Source of the DNA: Aphelocoma coerulescens
Lineage: Eukaryota > Chordata > Aves > Passeriformes > Corvidae
Direction of reading: 5' to 3'
NCBI RefSeq assembly: GCF_041296385.1
Contig: NC_091015.1
Location: forward strand, 59,214,345 to 59,278,344
Length of the DNA stretch: 64,000 nt
Below the pieces are notes generated by a model. That model was not told the DNA's origin. It worked only from the letters and a program-made list of their open reading frames with translations, and made no database searches. Below, piece by piece: positions 35,061-48,640 of this stretch; the stretch's first letter is position 1, and each line of letters begins with the position of its first letter. The position numbers were made by a program, and so were the translations under genes.

Positions 35061-36440
35061 AGGAGATGGTGTCCTTGAAATCAGAATATTCTTTTATCAG
35101 TGCTTTAGAAAGAAAGGCTTCAAGAAGTAAAAGTCATGCCACACTGTACATAAAAAGAGAAATTTCTTGTTCTGAGTTAAGATATTCTACTCAGTTTTAT
35201 CTTTTCACCTTTAAAATACATTGTGCTTACATATAGAATATTCATTTGCATCATTAGTGTTTACATTATAAATGCCTGAAAACACAGAAATATTATTTAA
35301 AGTACACACTGGTGCAACACCTGAGATTGAACGTTCTGGTTCAGTTTATAGATAAATAGATACCAGCCAGATGAGATGCAAATGGTGAAAATGATACTGA
35401 ATTTTAGACTGAAGGATATTTAAAAAATGAGTATGAATAACAAATTGAACTTGTGATTTAAGTCCAGCTCTCCTGACAAAATAATATGAGTATACAAATG
35501 TTAATCCATGCATAATGCATCCTCTTGACTACAATTGACTAAATTTCATGTAGATATGATTAAATATATTTGTCTATTGCATGAACAGACTAACATCCAG
35601 TCCATTTTACCTTGCTTGCATTTGTATTCTATTGACTGATCAATGTAGAATTAAATCAAAATAGCATTTTCTAATGCTATTTTAGTTTGACTAAGTGCTT
35701 TGCTTGTCTACTGCTTGGAATTGTAATATGCAATAATACAAAGTAAATGCAATTCATGAAGTTTTAAAATTTGCCAGAGATATACATGAGACACAAAGTA
35801 ATTTATCAGTCTGAAATTAATAGTTTCGGATGTGTATTGTCTCTGAGGTAGCAATCCATAACTAAATCCTTTGGCAGTTATCCATCAGGAAATGTAACAT
35901 TGTCTAAACATTTAAAAGTGCAATCATATCTCATTTGATGCAATATTGTAAGCTCACAGGGATATTGTACTCATTAAATCGAACATAAGAGAGGCAAATG
36001 AAAAAAAGCCAGTCTGTGCTACCCAGCTTCTTCAGATGATTACATCTGATACAGAAAGTGCCTACCTTGATTTCTAAAGATGTCTGGTAATCTTCTATTT
36101 ACCACGCCAATAAAAATAACATCCATCTTGGTTTCAGAATATACCTATTATCCTTGTGTTAATTTTTGATCTGTGTGAGTTTGCTGCATCTTCAGCTTGC
36201 CTTGAAAGAAACAGAATCTTGAGGCAAAGCTTGAGCTGAATACAAACTCAAAGATTTCACTTAATTTTACACTGGTAATTTTTCATCTATCATTTTGTTT
36301 CATGAACATTTCAGGAACTCAGTCATAACTTTTACCTTTTAAAAGGACAGAAAATGAAAAAAATCTGTCTAGTCTAAAACTTAAACCAAAAATCATTGGT
36401 ATTAACCAATCAAAGCTGGAAATCAACCTTTGACTAGACC
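35061..36440. other. AT-rich intronic sequence, possible conserved blocks
   Basis: No element or exon is seen. Parts of 35230-35760 have many ATTTGCAT-like and TAAT motifs, similar in texture to 33.0-33.3 kb. Confidence 0.4.
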
Positions 36441-36449
36441 AGAATATTA

Positions 36450-36451
36450 TA

Positions 36452-36482
<31 letters not shown>
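36450..36482. repeat. (ATAC)n microsatellite
   Basis: Seven to eight ATAC/TACA units ending in TATATGG; a typical variable tetranucleotide repeat. Confidence 0.95.
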
Positions 36483-36484
<2 letters not shown>

Positions 36485-37544
36485 GGAGTGTGTGTGGATT
36501 AACTATTCATAATTTTGATTTATCATTAAAATTAAAACAGAGGAAGCAGAAAATAGACTTAGATACTAAATCAAATCAAATTTAATAATATTCTAGTGGT
36601 TTTCTTAAAGTATTTATCCTTGCAATGGAAGATGGAGTCACACTTTTTGCAAGGTGAACAGAAATGATGAGGATATCTTGGGAGTTTGGGAATCACCACT
36701 TAGAAACCTTTAGGCTTTGCAACATTTGCTGGTTATGTCTGAGTTAAATGTTCTGTGCTTGTCTCTGTAAACTAGCACAAAGCAAAGAGCTGAGTACAGA
36801 TGAGATTCTTTTGACCTGAGTGCATTTGCTATGTGACTTGGATGGAGATTTTTCATTTCCTGCATAATTCACCATAAGCCAGATGATTCCCCAAAGCTCA
36901 TTCATTCATTACTCTTGAAAAAGCAATAATAAAAAAAAGAAGATAAAAAGAAAAATATTGAGTTGATTATGAATAAAAAAATAGAGATTTTTCACTCAGA
37001 ATTGCAAGTTATGTTGACAGGCACATACACTACCTTATAACAGCAGGAATAAGAACAGTTAATTTCTATTTGCTTAAAAACTTCAGCACCAACATAAAAA
37101 GCGATGGAAATCTCAATACCTCCTATGCTTCCTATGGATGTTTCAAGCTGTAAGAAATGCAACCCACTGATTTCAGACTTATCCTCAAAGTATGAATAAA
37201 GAAACCCTTCTCCCTGTCGTGTGTTAGCAAACACTCCCCTCCCCATGCTAGAATCCTGCACAGCATTTAGTTACAAGATACTGTCTGAGGTGCAGTTTCT
37301 GCCACAGGAAAATGCAAAACACAAAAATCTTAAACGTCTAATCATGAGCATGGCCTACTGCCATAAGGCTCAGGAAGTATCAGTGAAACATTTTAGCTGC
37401 AGCAGACCTAGGACTGCTCTTGATGCACTGTCCATGGGGCCCAAGGTCACAGCGGGAAGGGCAGAGCCCAGTTTAACAAGCCAGCTGTGTAACTAGTCAT
37501 CCACAAGGCCATATTCTCCAATACTGAAGACCAAATGAATCCTT

Positions 37545-37606
37545 ATGGGCTGAACCCGATGGCCTCCAGACATCCCTTAAGAATAATGAGGTTATTGTGT
37601 GATTCT
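37545..37606 (+). mobile_element. CR1 LINE 3' tail fragment (weak)
   Basis: GAACCCGATGGCCTCCAGAC followed by ATCCCTTAAGAATAATGAGG and TGTGTGATTCTAAT resembles the CR1 ending (GATGACCTCCAGAGGTCCCT...TGATTCTATG). Very short and diverged. Confidence 0.5.
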
Positions 37607-40600
37607 AATTACAACTTCTGGAGTAGTAACAACATACACTCTAAACTTGATTAACTGCTACAACCCAGTAATAAAAACTGTACTAATAATCCAAGTCCAA
37701 GCATCTTCTCCACTGTGGTTTAAAGTTTCCAGGCTTATGGTAACAGCCTAGAATGATTATTAAACCTGAGAAAATGTTAATATTAATTAGATAGTATTGA
37801 ATTAAAAGATTAAAATTTTAAAATAATAGAAAAGTTAAAAGAAAAATGAAAGCTGTCATTTCAACAAGAACTAGAGCAGACTTATCCCAAGCCCCCAGCC
37901 TCAGAGAGAACCAAAGTGAACATTCCTGGACTTTCAGGTTTTGCATCTAAGCCAGAAATCTTGGAATGCATCTGGACTGTCTCACCTTTCAATCTAGTTT
38001 CCTTCCCCCGGAATACTGATCATTGTGCGAAAGGTTCCTTCACTCACATACAGATTAAAGAATCACCTTCTATAAATTAGAAAATTTCAAAGCATCTCTG
38101 AATTCCTTCTGTTTGAAGGAACTAAACTTGCTATAGATTTTGATATTTTTGTTTTACTGAAATCCACCTAATCTATGTCTGAATGTCTCAATCTACTAGA
38201 TGGGTAGATCTGAATAGCTAAGTACCAAGGACACTATGTGATACAAAAATGCTTATGAAACTGAAGACAGGTGTTATATAGTAACTGATCAGGACCATGT
38301 GCATGAATGTATGACAATGGTAAACAAGAAAGCCAGTATGGGAAGCTACAGGTTTTTGCCTAACCTGTCTCTCAAAGGCTGAAGAAAAGTGAAACAGAGA
38401 GATGGGAAGGTAAGCTTTCCAGAATTGCTCTATCTCTGAGAAAATTGTGCTAGGCAGTAAGAAATACTTGCCTGTTCCAATCTCAAGAAGTTGAATGGTT
38501 TAGGACAACTGAGATGGGATATCACATTTAAGCTGTCGAACTACAAAGGCACTGGACAACTTCCTTCTCAGGCCAGTATGGTAATCGAACCTTGAGAGCA
38601 TCCATGTGGACCAAATATGTGGACAATCATATCATTTGGAGATTGAGCCCATGTGGTAAACACTGATACATGGTATTCTTTTCAAAGCTTGTACTAAGGG
38701 ATCTCTTCTGCCACATTCATATTCCAAGAATAATAGCTTTTAATCAGCTCTTATTCGAAGGTTCCATTTATCTCATATGTTTTTTGAAATCTCCTATTAA
38801 GGGACAAAATATGACAACAAAATATTAACAGGTTTTACAGACACCTACAGAATGGTATAATATAGATGATATCAAACTTCCAGATACAGTATTGCAGACA
38901 CCAAGGAAGAATCTTGGTTTTTGTATGGTTTGCTCTGTTTACTCACTGTTCTAGCTCATGCTTGACTTAAAAGCACACTGTAAATTCGTTCCCCTAAAAA
39001 TTACAGTCCCTGCCTGAAAATATTTCCTCTCTTTCTTCTAGGCCAAAAATAGTAAAAGTGATTTTTTTAGCAACACTTTTTCAATTCTGTTATAATAGAA
39101 AACACTTTGACATATTAAATTATGAGTCTTTTAAGTAAAATTTTATAGTGTGATCACTCAAGGGGGTATTTCATAAAACAATAAATGACAATGCAAATGG
39201 GTCACTTTAATGTCTTTCATTGTTTTACTGAGTAGTTACACCTTCTGTAGCTAGATTTTGAAATAATAGTGAACTTTTAGGAAAATAGTGAAGTTCAAGG
39301 TTATTTCAGAGATTCAGTATCATTTTGTACTTGAATGAAGTTCATTGAGCCAGCTGGTGGAAACATCTCTGAAGACTCATCTGTACTAGTCTCCTGATTA
39401 TAATGCTTGTTTTATTTTTCAGAAAAAGAAAACATTGCATGAAGCTCCAGAAATTCAGCCACTCTCTCTTGCATACAGCCTTCAGATTTATAGTGTGAAC
39501 CTGCCTTGCTTTCCCATTCTGTAAAAATTGGCCTTGGTGATTGGGTTTCATAGAGTTGGCTGTTCCCCAGGAAGGCTCTTAGTAATAGTTGATGTAATAC
39601 TCAGTGGGCACACTTACTAATAGTTGAGGCAGTTCTTTCCAGGCATGCAGCACAGTCAAATACATGCAAATGTATTTTTTGTGGAGGGACAATACAGCCC
39701 TGTTCAAGGTGTGACAAATTGGGTTTGGCATCAGGCACCACTTCTGCATTTCAACCTCAGTGAACCCAAGTTTCCTTTCCAGAGGAGTTGACATATGCCT
39801 AGCCTAAGTACACACCAATACCTGGGCTTATTAACCCAGGTTTAAGAACAAATTCAAGAGGAAGCTAGTGTGACTGCCACCCCAGGGACCACTTGCTGCA
39901 TGCTAAATTCTATCACTCCTTGCAAAAGTCCTCAAGTATTCCTGCCAAAAAATTATTTACACTTACAGTTATAAGTAAGGAGAACAGAACCTGGCTCCAG
40001 ATAGGCATTTTTGAGGTATTCATCACCTCAGAAGAGGACATAATCGGATTACCTTGTGGGCAATTTCTCATTTCTTTATTTTTCAAAACTTAGGAACAAG
40101 TGCAATTGAAGCACTATTTTAGAAGAAGAAAAAAAATGGATAAATCTTGCAGGTGGGCATTTATGTCCTTTTTCTTGCATGTAATAAAATCTTTGTCATT
40201 CTAACCACCCTTTAAATTTAATAAAAATGGCAACATATGGCTGTTTACAGAGATCTAATTAGTCCCTGTCCCTAAATATGCTTTTACACTTCAAAATATT
40301 AAAATTGAAATGCAAATTGTAGCATGCAGATGAGAATTAAGGAGAAATTATTTCTATTTAACTGCCTGAAGACAGCCAAATCCTCCTCCCATCTTTTACC
40401 CTCCCCTTTGGTTTAGCCAAAAGGTATATTGAATAAAGATGATATTAATGTCAAACCACCCCCTTGTTTCCTTCTGAAGCCTTCTTTATGCATATACTTC
40501 ATCATCAAAACATGAACTATCTACAACATCTGTAACAATGAAAGAGGATGAAAAATAAAAAAATCCAACAGTTCACCTACTCAGGTCTGGAAGGCCTCCA

Positions 40601-41869
40601 ATCCTGCACACGAAATGTTTTCTGTTCACATTTATAACAATAAGGTTAGCAACATTCAAATCCCTTACATATGGCTGGCTATCTGCATGGAATACTGTGT
40701 GTGACCTTCCAAAGGACAGAAACTGCTGTGTTAAACCACTTAACAATCTCCTATGGTCTGTTCCTCTGGTCTATAGCAATGGCTAACACCAGATGTTTTG
40801 GAAAAAACTGTGGAAAGTGATAAAAGCGATGATGTATTTCTGCACAGCAGTGAGATATTTATTCATAACCACAGATGATGCTTGCACTATGTTATAATGT
40901 AGAAGAATATTAGCTCTACTTTAGCTAGTACAACTGCTAACAGCTTTTATTCATGCTATTTAAATGACCAAACCCCTGTCTCATTGCAGAAGCGTGCTGC
41001 TTTTATATGAACTTAAGGTCTATTTCCCTATAAGTCAGTAATATGTTTTCTGGGAAATATCAAATTACCATCACAAAAGCACTACTTCTTTTTCTTCTAT
41101 ATATAGAAAAAAAAAAAAAGAAGCTTACATGAAGCAATTAAAAGCATCACTGAGATTTGCTGTAGTAGTCAACTCACTCTGCCATTAACCTATAAAAACA
41201 AATATCTATATTTGGGATGACAGAAGCCTCTCAAGGCTAAAGAGGAGATTATTCAAGCTGAAGATGTTCCATTTTAAACAAAAAGTAGTGAAAATGAATA
41301 TACAAATGCACGTATATAACAAATGTAAGAATACAATCAGATTGAAATTACACACAGGCACAAAGGCCACCTCTATGTTCCTGGCTTCTCTTCTGTCTGA
41401 AGAGAAATAGCTGCTGTCAAAGAGTGGTAATGAAGTCTCCAAGATTCATTGTTCTGGGAGATGTCAATCCAGATATGGACAGTGCCTCTAATGCTTTCAA
41501 TTAGCTTGTGTCCATCATGAGAATCACGGGATTGCTCAAGGTGCTGTTAATCTGGTTTGTATGCAGATATAATAGATTTAATAATTAGATTCTTCCTACA
41601 CCTTCCAAATGGAAGTTAAAGCTCTTTCACCTGTTTGTCTAAAAGGTGATGTCTAATGAGCAATGACATGGATCCAGTAAGTTACCAAAACACTTTGAAT
41701 ATTCCACAACTAGTTGATGATTTGGAGAGAAGATAAATTACTTCCAAAGCTGTTTATGTATTTCCTCTAATGCCTGGATGTTCTTAACTGCGTTATCAAG
41801 AAAGTAACTTGAGGAATTTTAGTTACATCTGTTAGGTAGACAGGGTGCCAGGGAGGAAAAATCCTTTGT
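37607..41869. other. intronic sequence, no gene seen
   Basis: No transposable element is recognised apart from a simple A-rich hairpin at 41084-41123. The frames at 39342-39551 and 39579-39794 are chance minus-strand frames without splice or domain support. Confidence 0.5.
41084..41123. repeat. A/T-rich inverted repeat around ATATATAT
   Basis: A CTTCTTTTTCTTCTATA-like left arm pairs with a TATAGAAAAAAAAAAAAAGA right arm around a TATA centre, with a few length differences in the A-run. Confidence 0.75.
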
Positions 41870-41942
41870 GGACACCACATGGTGTTCACTTGATGATCTC
41901 AAGGGTCTGTTTCAACCTAAATATCTCTATGACTCTATGAAA
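41870..41942 (+). mobile_element. CR1 LINE 3' tail fragment
   Basis: CACTTGATGATCTCAAGGGT, CTGTTTCAACCTAAATATCT and CTATGACTCTATG match the CR1 3' terminus in order and spacing, including a degenerate octamer tail. Only the last ~70 bases are clear; it may extend left to about 41835. Confidence 0.8.
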
Positions 41943-44900
41943 ATAAAAAAGAGTGCAGATATTTCCAAACTCTCTCTGTTGTCAGTCAGTCTATTGTTTC
42001 CCAGTTTAGAAACTATTAGCTTAGGAAGGTACACTTCATATGACATTTCCCTGATAAGAACAAATGAGTCTGCAAGAAAGGACTGTCTTGCACCTTGACA
42101 GTGTTGCCACTAGTGTTCTTGCCTAGAAATGAGATAAGGGATGTGAGGTAGAATGTCCCCAGTTGCTGCAGGGCAGTTTCCGTGACCTGGCTATTGGACA
42201 GATATGTGACATACCTAATAAAATACAAGAAAGAGATTCCTGTGAAAAAGCAACAACACATAGCCTCAGCCAACTAGAAATATATTGGTAGATCTGTTAT
42301 GAAAGAAAACACAATAATAGAAGTGCAAACACTAACAGAAATCACATTGGAAATGGGTTGATGAAATTAGTAATTAGATTTTGCATGTGTTTATTTTTAA
42401 TAATAGATAAAAAAATACATTTCTAAGGAGTACAGTCTCACCAACATCAGTCTTGTAGAAGCAGGAAAAAAAGTGAAAACCCATGATGGGTACCCAGTAG
42501 CATACTGTGAACCAGTGGCAGGGCTGAAAGTGGAAATCCCTGTCATCCAATTCCTGCATTTATTCTATAGTCATTATACATTCAAGCTCCCTAGCCAGGA
42601 TGTAAGCCATCCTTTAAATGAAAGAAAAGGGAAGGTCTCTCTATAAAAGAAACCATATATTTTCTTAGAAGATGAAAGATTTAAACAATTTCACAGACAA
42701 ATTATGATAAAAGATTGCATATGAAATCATGATCCTTATCTGAACTGTAATTTCCCTTAAATCACAAAACAAAATACCCTCTCAGAGGAGAAACGAAACA
42801 GTACAAAGATTCCTGATTGGTATGCAAATGCTGTTGGCTTCATATACCAATATAGAACTACTTTAAAGAGGTGTTTCCACTCAACAAGCATAAGTAATCA
42901 AAACTCTCTTTTCCTTCTGCCTTTGCTCTCTGGTTCCTACTCTGGGCTTGATATCTACTTTTACTTCTTGATTTATCTAGGTGTGCGTGGGTTGCTTCTT
43001 ATTGAATAGGGAAAAAAATGTGCATATAGTTACCAGGAATGTTTTACTTCATCAAACTAAGTCTCGTCATGTTAGTAATACAGTCAGTTCCAGTTAGCAG
43101 AGGCATTTTTTTTTTTTTGCTTCTTTTCATCAACATCAGGCATTTTTCAATGTTGTAGAGAATTCTGTTCTCTTGGGTACAGGAAAATAGAAATAATGAT
43201 TCATTCAGCATGTATTGAAAAGAATAAGTTATGTCAATGAGGGATTAATTTGTATAATACCTTTAATTTCATAAAGATCTTGTTATGACTTGACCCTATG
43301 TGCTGAGCGCAGAGGGTGAAACATTCCCAGGACTGCCTATGCACAGCTTTATATCTTTGCTTTGAGGGACAGAGGTACATGAAAATCAGTTTGAGCACTG
43401 CCTTCACTGTCTAAACAACTGAGCAAACCTTGAATGCTACTTTGGCTTCCTTTCAAAATTCTAGGTGGCTCAGCTGAATAAACTCAGCTGTGTGTGGTGA
43501 CAGGCTAAGACTAATCTCTTTAGGAAACATCCCCATCACTGGCTCCTCTAGCACACTGCATGCAGCATGTTTAACCCATGAGGGACAAAACACATGGAGG
43601 CACTGCCTGCTACAGATGGATAATCTAGTCCTTCAGGGAGTTAATGTTGCTCATCCAAAGCCTGAATTTTTTCAAGCTCTCTGTATAGCTTCACACAGCT
43701 GTGACACACTTTTAATTTTATTAGGAATTTAATAATTCAACATACTTGGTGATGTACAATCCTAGAGACCAACAAATGTGCTTGACTAAATGATTTTAAA
43801 ATGCATAAAGCAAAGTTACAATTAATGTAATCAAGGAATTTTGGCCACATGCATCCTCCAAAGAGATTTTAAAATCCACAAAAAGACAAAAACCAAAACC
43901 CAAGGATTTTAAAGAAATCTAAACTCTTCATATTTCTGAGTAGGTTCAGCTTTACCACCTTTATGTTGGTATCTATCCTTGTTATAGGCTTTCATGCAAA
44001 ATGCCAGTACATCATAAATTCTTCATAAATATCAAAACTGCAATTATATATGCTACATTCCTGACAATTTGCTTGTATTTTGACATGAAAACACCATGCT
44101 ATCAAACAACTCTCACTCTATCCCCCTTTGTAGTCCAGAGTGATAGGTATTTGTTTAAAAAAATTAGCCAGCTGGAAAGACAGATTGATGGGGATTGAAC
44201 TACCCATGAAGAGAAAATCATTGAGTTTGAAGCCCTTTTTAGAAAGCATACATCTGTTCAATTTGTCTTCTGTTAAAGCACACAGAAGAGTATCAGAGCA
44301 GCATCATCATAACCTACAACTCATATATCGATGCCAAAGTAACAAAGGATGCTAGATGAAGAGAATCACCTTTGACATTTCATCAAGAGTGCTAAGTCCA
44401 GATGAAAAATAATGCTGCTAATACTTTTTTAATTTTGCTTTGAATATCTCAATAAAAATCTCTCTGGTCTATTTGCAGATAAATACTACTACATCTTTTA
44501 TGAGTGTGACTGTTGGATCTATAAGGTTAAGGCCATTTTGTTCAGTGATCTATAGTTTCGGGTGCTCTTTTTGTGCACTCAGGCTACAGCTCTCAATCAG
44601 CTTCTGAAAATTACATCAAAATAACCTCAGTAGCATTGTGTACTATTCAATCAGAAAAAGCAGTCTGCATCCCACTCATTAATTCTAAAATGCAGCTTAT
44701 AATTAGTATTTTAGAAATACATGTATAATATAAATAGGGAAATAAATTTCTACCAATATATTTGTTCATGAACACACAGAAACATTAACAGAAAACATTC
44801 TCATGAGATAACCAACTCAAACAACTGAAGTGAATACAGAAAAAGAGTAGACACTTATATACCACCTACATTACATTTAGATGAAGTATTTTCATCTACA

Positions 44901-46150
44901 GCTAGTGCATATGCCAGATGAGCTTCCTCCTTGGCAAGTTATTCTACTGCAATTTTTTTTATTATCTCAAAAGAATTTGGTATTAGTCAAGGTTCCAGAG
45001 CAGTTACCAAATTTGGTTATGTGGTCTGTTTTCAAGGAACTAATTTCTCACTGAGAGACATAACATGGTCATTGGAAATTACTCCATGATCTCACTGAAT
45101 GATCATAGGTGGTGAGAGCTGAGACCAGAGTTCGAAGGCATCACAGAAGTGTTTGTGCTTTAAGGCACTAGTCCAAAAAGAGCTTCATGTCCCTCTACCT
45201 GGCTAATCCTTCCCACATGGAAATGAAATCCTACTTAGTGCATGCAAAGAAAGGGCCACAGACTGGAAAAGTTGTTGATATGCTCTGGAAATCCAGTTAT
45301 GAGCAGAGACCTCTACCAGAAAATATGCTTGGATGAGTCAATTGCTCTCTTTTCCTGATACAGCTGAATAAAGCAGGGTCTGGATTCCAGATGTCTTTAT
45401 CAACTGCCATAAAAGTATTTTTTATGTCTGAGGATTGCACACAAAATGTTGCACCCACTGAAGAATATCTAAGAGGAGACTTTGGCAAAGTCTTGGTCAG
45501 CCTTGACTTGAATCTGGGACTCTTAGATTCCTCTTTTCAGAAGCCTTCCTATGAAGCAGTAGCATACTCAATAACAGGAAATGGTAGAAAACCAGCTCTC
45601 CTTGTTTTGAATCTTTTGATGTTGAAACACTCCCTTCCAACTTTTGTTTGCTACAACTTCTAAGTAGGAAAAAGCAAGATGAAGACAAAACTGCGTAATT
45701 TACATAGAGTCAATGACAGATGTTGCAAATCGTGGTAGAAGCAAAAGAAATAAAGGGTTAATGGCAATTACAGTAATAACAGAAATAACAGCAACCAAGT
45801 CAGGTAAGCTAGGCAACTAGAGCAGCAATAAGGAAAAAAGAGAGAGTTATAATTATCTTAGGAGTTTCTTCTCTTCTCTCTAAACAGATGTTCATGAAAC
45901 AACAATTTAACCTCCAAGCATTTGAATCAAAGTCTTGTATTAGTAACAATTCATAAATATTACTTAACCAAAGCAAATTATGCACAGAAGGAATTATGCA
46001 AACCTGAAGTAATTTGTTGGGACTAGATCCCCTAGTCAGGAGCTGTATTAGTTTTCTTCTTCAGAAATCTTTTCCATCTGTTTGATTTTAACATACCTTC
46101 TCACCTCAATGTCACTACTATGGATAAGCTAAGCTTGGCTCAAAAAGGCG
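41943..46150. other. intronic sequence, no gene seen
   Basis: No exon, transposable element or array is recognised. A T12 run occurs at about 43108-43119. The minus and plus frames near 45.3-45.7 kb overlap each other and lack any family signature. Confidence 0.5.
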
Positions 46151-46154
46151 AAAT

Positions 46155-46167
46155 AACCACCGTGGTT
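46155..46167. promoter_or_regulatory. RUNX-like inverted pair AACCAC-C-GTGGTT
   Basis: Two AACCAC cores face each other across a single C. The surroundings (AAAAAGGCGAAATAACC, TGACGCGTTC) are unusually CpG-bearing for this intron. Seen directly; function is inferred. Confidence 0.3.
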
Positions 46168-48284
46168 TATGAATGACGCGTTCAAGCATTCCGTGCACTA
46201 AGTTGAAAATACAAATGAAAAATTAAATTAAATAACTCAATGTACCGAGGTGAAAAGATATGATGTTACATGTTGGGAGAGGTGGTTCCATAGGAGTTCT
46301 ATACATTCATTCACTAACTCCCCCTATTTTTTACTTTAACATCTTCCTAATTGTTCAGGTTCTGTTGTCAAAATCTGTTCTGTTTTCATTGAACTCTCTA
46401 TCCTCAGCTGTATCTTCTCTTAAGATGAGACAGCTGTAAGTACTTGCACTCTTTTCTGCCTCTCCTTGGGGCAAGTATACGAGGGTAGAACTATCACAGT
46501 ATATTTAAGGATTCACACTCCACTGGTAACGATAGTTAATTAGTAGAGGTGCCAAAAACAAAGAAAAGAAAAAGGACAAATTAAGTCAACAATAATTAAG
46601 GCAGAACATAATTACAGTACTAATTAGAATAGTTTTCCAGGAGGAATGGATAATTTAAATATGAACAAAACACAATAATGAAAGACTCTGCTACCTCAAC
46701 ATCTCTTTTACTTTCTAGTACTCTGAGAATAGAACTGATAACACCACCAGATTTTTTTCCCTATCTATAATTCCAAATATTGTGTTGTAATTTTATGATT
46801 TATTTGAAGAATGCTCTTTCGTGACAATACCAATCTTCCTTTCAGCTTAAATTCCAGGACTACTTCTTTTCAAAATAGAAAGGGTGTTGTTTTTTAAAAT
46901 TTTTCCTTGAGAGTGTCCCAAATATAACTAAAAGCCAAGTAAGTTATTAGCTCCTACATTAAACAGTTCTTAATTAATTTACCAAAATATTTGTACACTT
47001 CTTAGTTTTAGTGAATATTTCTAGGACAACAATAGCAAACAATATAGAACAACTATTTGTACAAAGGAATAAGTCAAGGCTACTTTGAGTAACTCTGATA
47101 CCTTGCATTTTCACCCCCCCCCAAATCTTCATGTTGTGCTACCATAAACTTAGTGTCTTCTGAGTGAAATCAATTAAAGATGTTACATAAAGGTAGGGTA
47201 CTGTTTTCACCATCAGTATGGAGAGACCTTCAGTCTACCCACAGAATGCAGGTAATTAAGTAATTGAAAAGCTGAAATTCAGGTATTCTCACAGAAGTTT
47301 TCTCCCTCAGATATTTTATTCTCATGATCAACCAAACAAAGTAACTAAAAAATCCATTTTTCAATATAATGTATTTAAGAAGAATTAAAGAAATACAGTA
47401 TTACCATAAGGAATCAAAATGGAAAAGCTGCAAAAATATTAATCTGAGAACTAACAAAATATTCAGTGAATTTTTGAACATGTGCAAACGGGACAAAAAT
47501 ATCTGTCTCAAGATTGGCAGATTTTTAAAATTAGGCTGAAAACAGAAGCAACAAGCTAACTTGCTTGATCTTAAGATCAAAAAAAATAAACCTATCCTAA
47601 ACCAGAAAGCCTTTGCCATAATCTTCTATGTCCTCACAATATGGAAAACTAAACAATTCTGCAAATTTAATCTAGAATTGTTTTAAGACAGATTTTCCTA
47701 CTGAATTGCCCATATGGAAAAGGGAAACACAATCTCTAATTATGACAACAGAAGAACTTAATTTCTACTGTATGTGTTAAATTAAAACCTATGGTTAATC
47801 TGAAGATAATTTTTTTCAAAATCCATAATGATGGCATTAGCAAGTTACTAAAAATGAATTGAGAGTATTATGTTTAGTAGGGTTACGGGGTTGATTAATA
47901 ATTTCTAATTATTTTCTGGGTAACGCTCTGCTGCAGTTGTGGCTGTTGCTCTACATATATTCGTCAGCTGTGTGTTTGGTTTTGACCAACTGCTATTTCC
48001 CATCTCCAATAATTCAGTATTTGCCTGAATAAAAAATCAGACAAATCAGTCTTCTGATGGTAAAGACCTTCTGGGCAGGTAAAGGCTATGCTTAGTGAAG
48101 GAAAAGAGAAAGAAAAAAAGAATGCAAAGGAAATCACTCCTGATCCCCTCCAAGCAGACCGATGCCCAGCCACTTTCCAAGCAACTGTTAACTTGGATGG
48201 CACACCGACATTTTCTTCCTCTACCCCAGAGTCTTTAGGTATGATGCTTTATGCTATGGGATATGCCCTTGGTCATTTAAGGAA
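46168..48284. other. AT-rich intronic sequence, no feature seen
   Basis: A C10 run at about 47114-47123 and AT-rich sequence otherwise. No recognisable element. Confidence 0.5.
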
Positions 48285-48640
48285 TACATTTCAACAAATA
48301 TAAGTCCCTGAAGGGAGGGCACGAGGAAGAGACAGCCAGGCTCTTTCCAGTAGTGCCACAGTAGTTTCCAGTAGTGGCACAGGACCAGAGGCAATGGGGA
48401 CACACTGAAACAGGACATCGCCCTCAACATCTGTTGAATGAAATTCTGTTTCATTGTGTGCATGACTGAGCACTGGCAGAGGTTGCCCAGGGAGGCTGGG
48501 GAGTCTCCCATGTTGGAGACTTCCAAAAAGCCACCTAGAAATTGCCCCGGGCAACTAGTTCCTTACCTGAGCAGGTGGTTAGGACCAGGTGACCTCCAGA
48601 GGTCCCTTCCAACCCTTTTGTGATACTATGATTTTATGAA
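48285..48640 (+). mobile_element. CR1 LINE, 5'-truncated 3' end
   Basis: Plus-strand CR1 3' region: CCCTGAAGGGAGGGCACGAG, AGCCAGGCTCTTTCCAGTAG, GAGGCAATGGGGACACACTG, GAGCACTGGCAGAGGTTGCC, CAGGGAGGCTGGGGAGTCTC, then GACCTCCAGAGGTCCCTTCC and a degenerate tail ATACTATGATTTTATGA. Better preserved than the small fragments elsewhere. Overlapping frames on both strands are CR1 remnants or shadows. It contains a local 21-bp tandem duplication. Confidence 0.93.
48344..48383 (+). repeat. ~20-bp tandem duplication inside CR1
   Basis: TTTCCAGTAGTGCCACAGTAG is followed immediately by TTTCCAGTAGTGGCACAGG. The CR1 consensus, as I recall it, has this block once, so it is a post-insertion or source-copy slippage event. 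Confidence 0.85.

Noticed and set aside
36450..36482. Evenly spaced repeats considered as a CRISPR-like array
   Set aside because: Simple ATAC microsatellite in a vertebrate intron, with no spacers.
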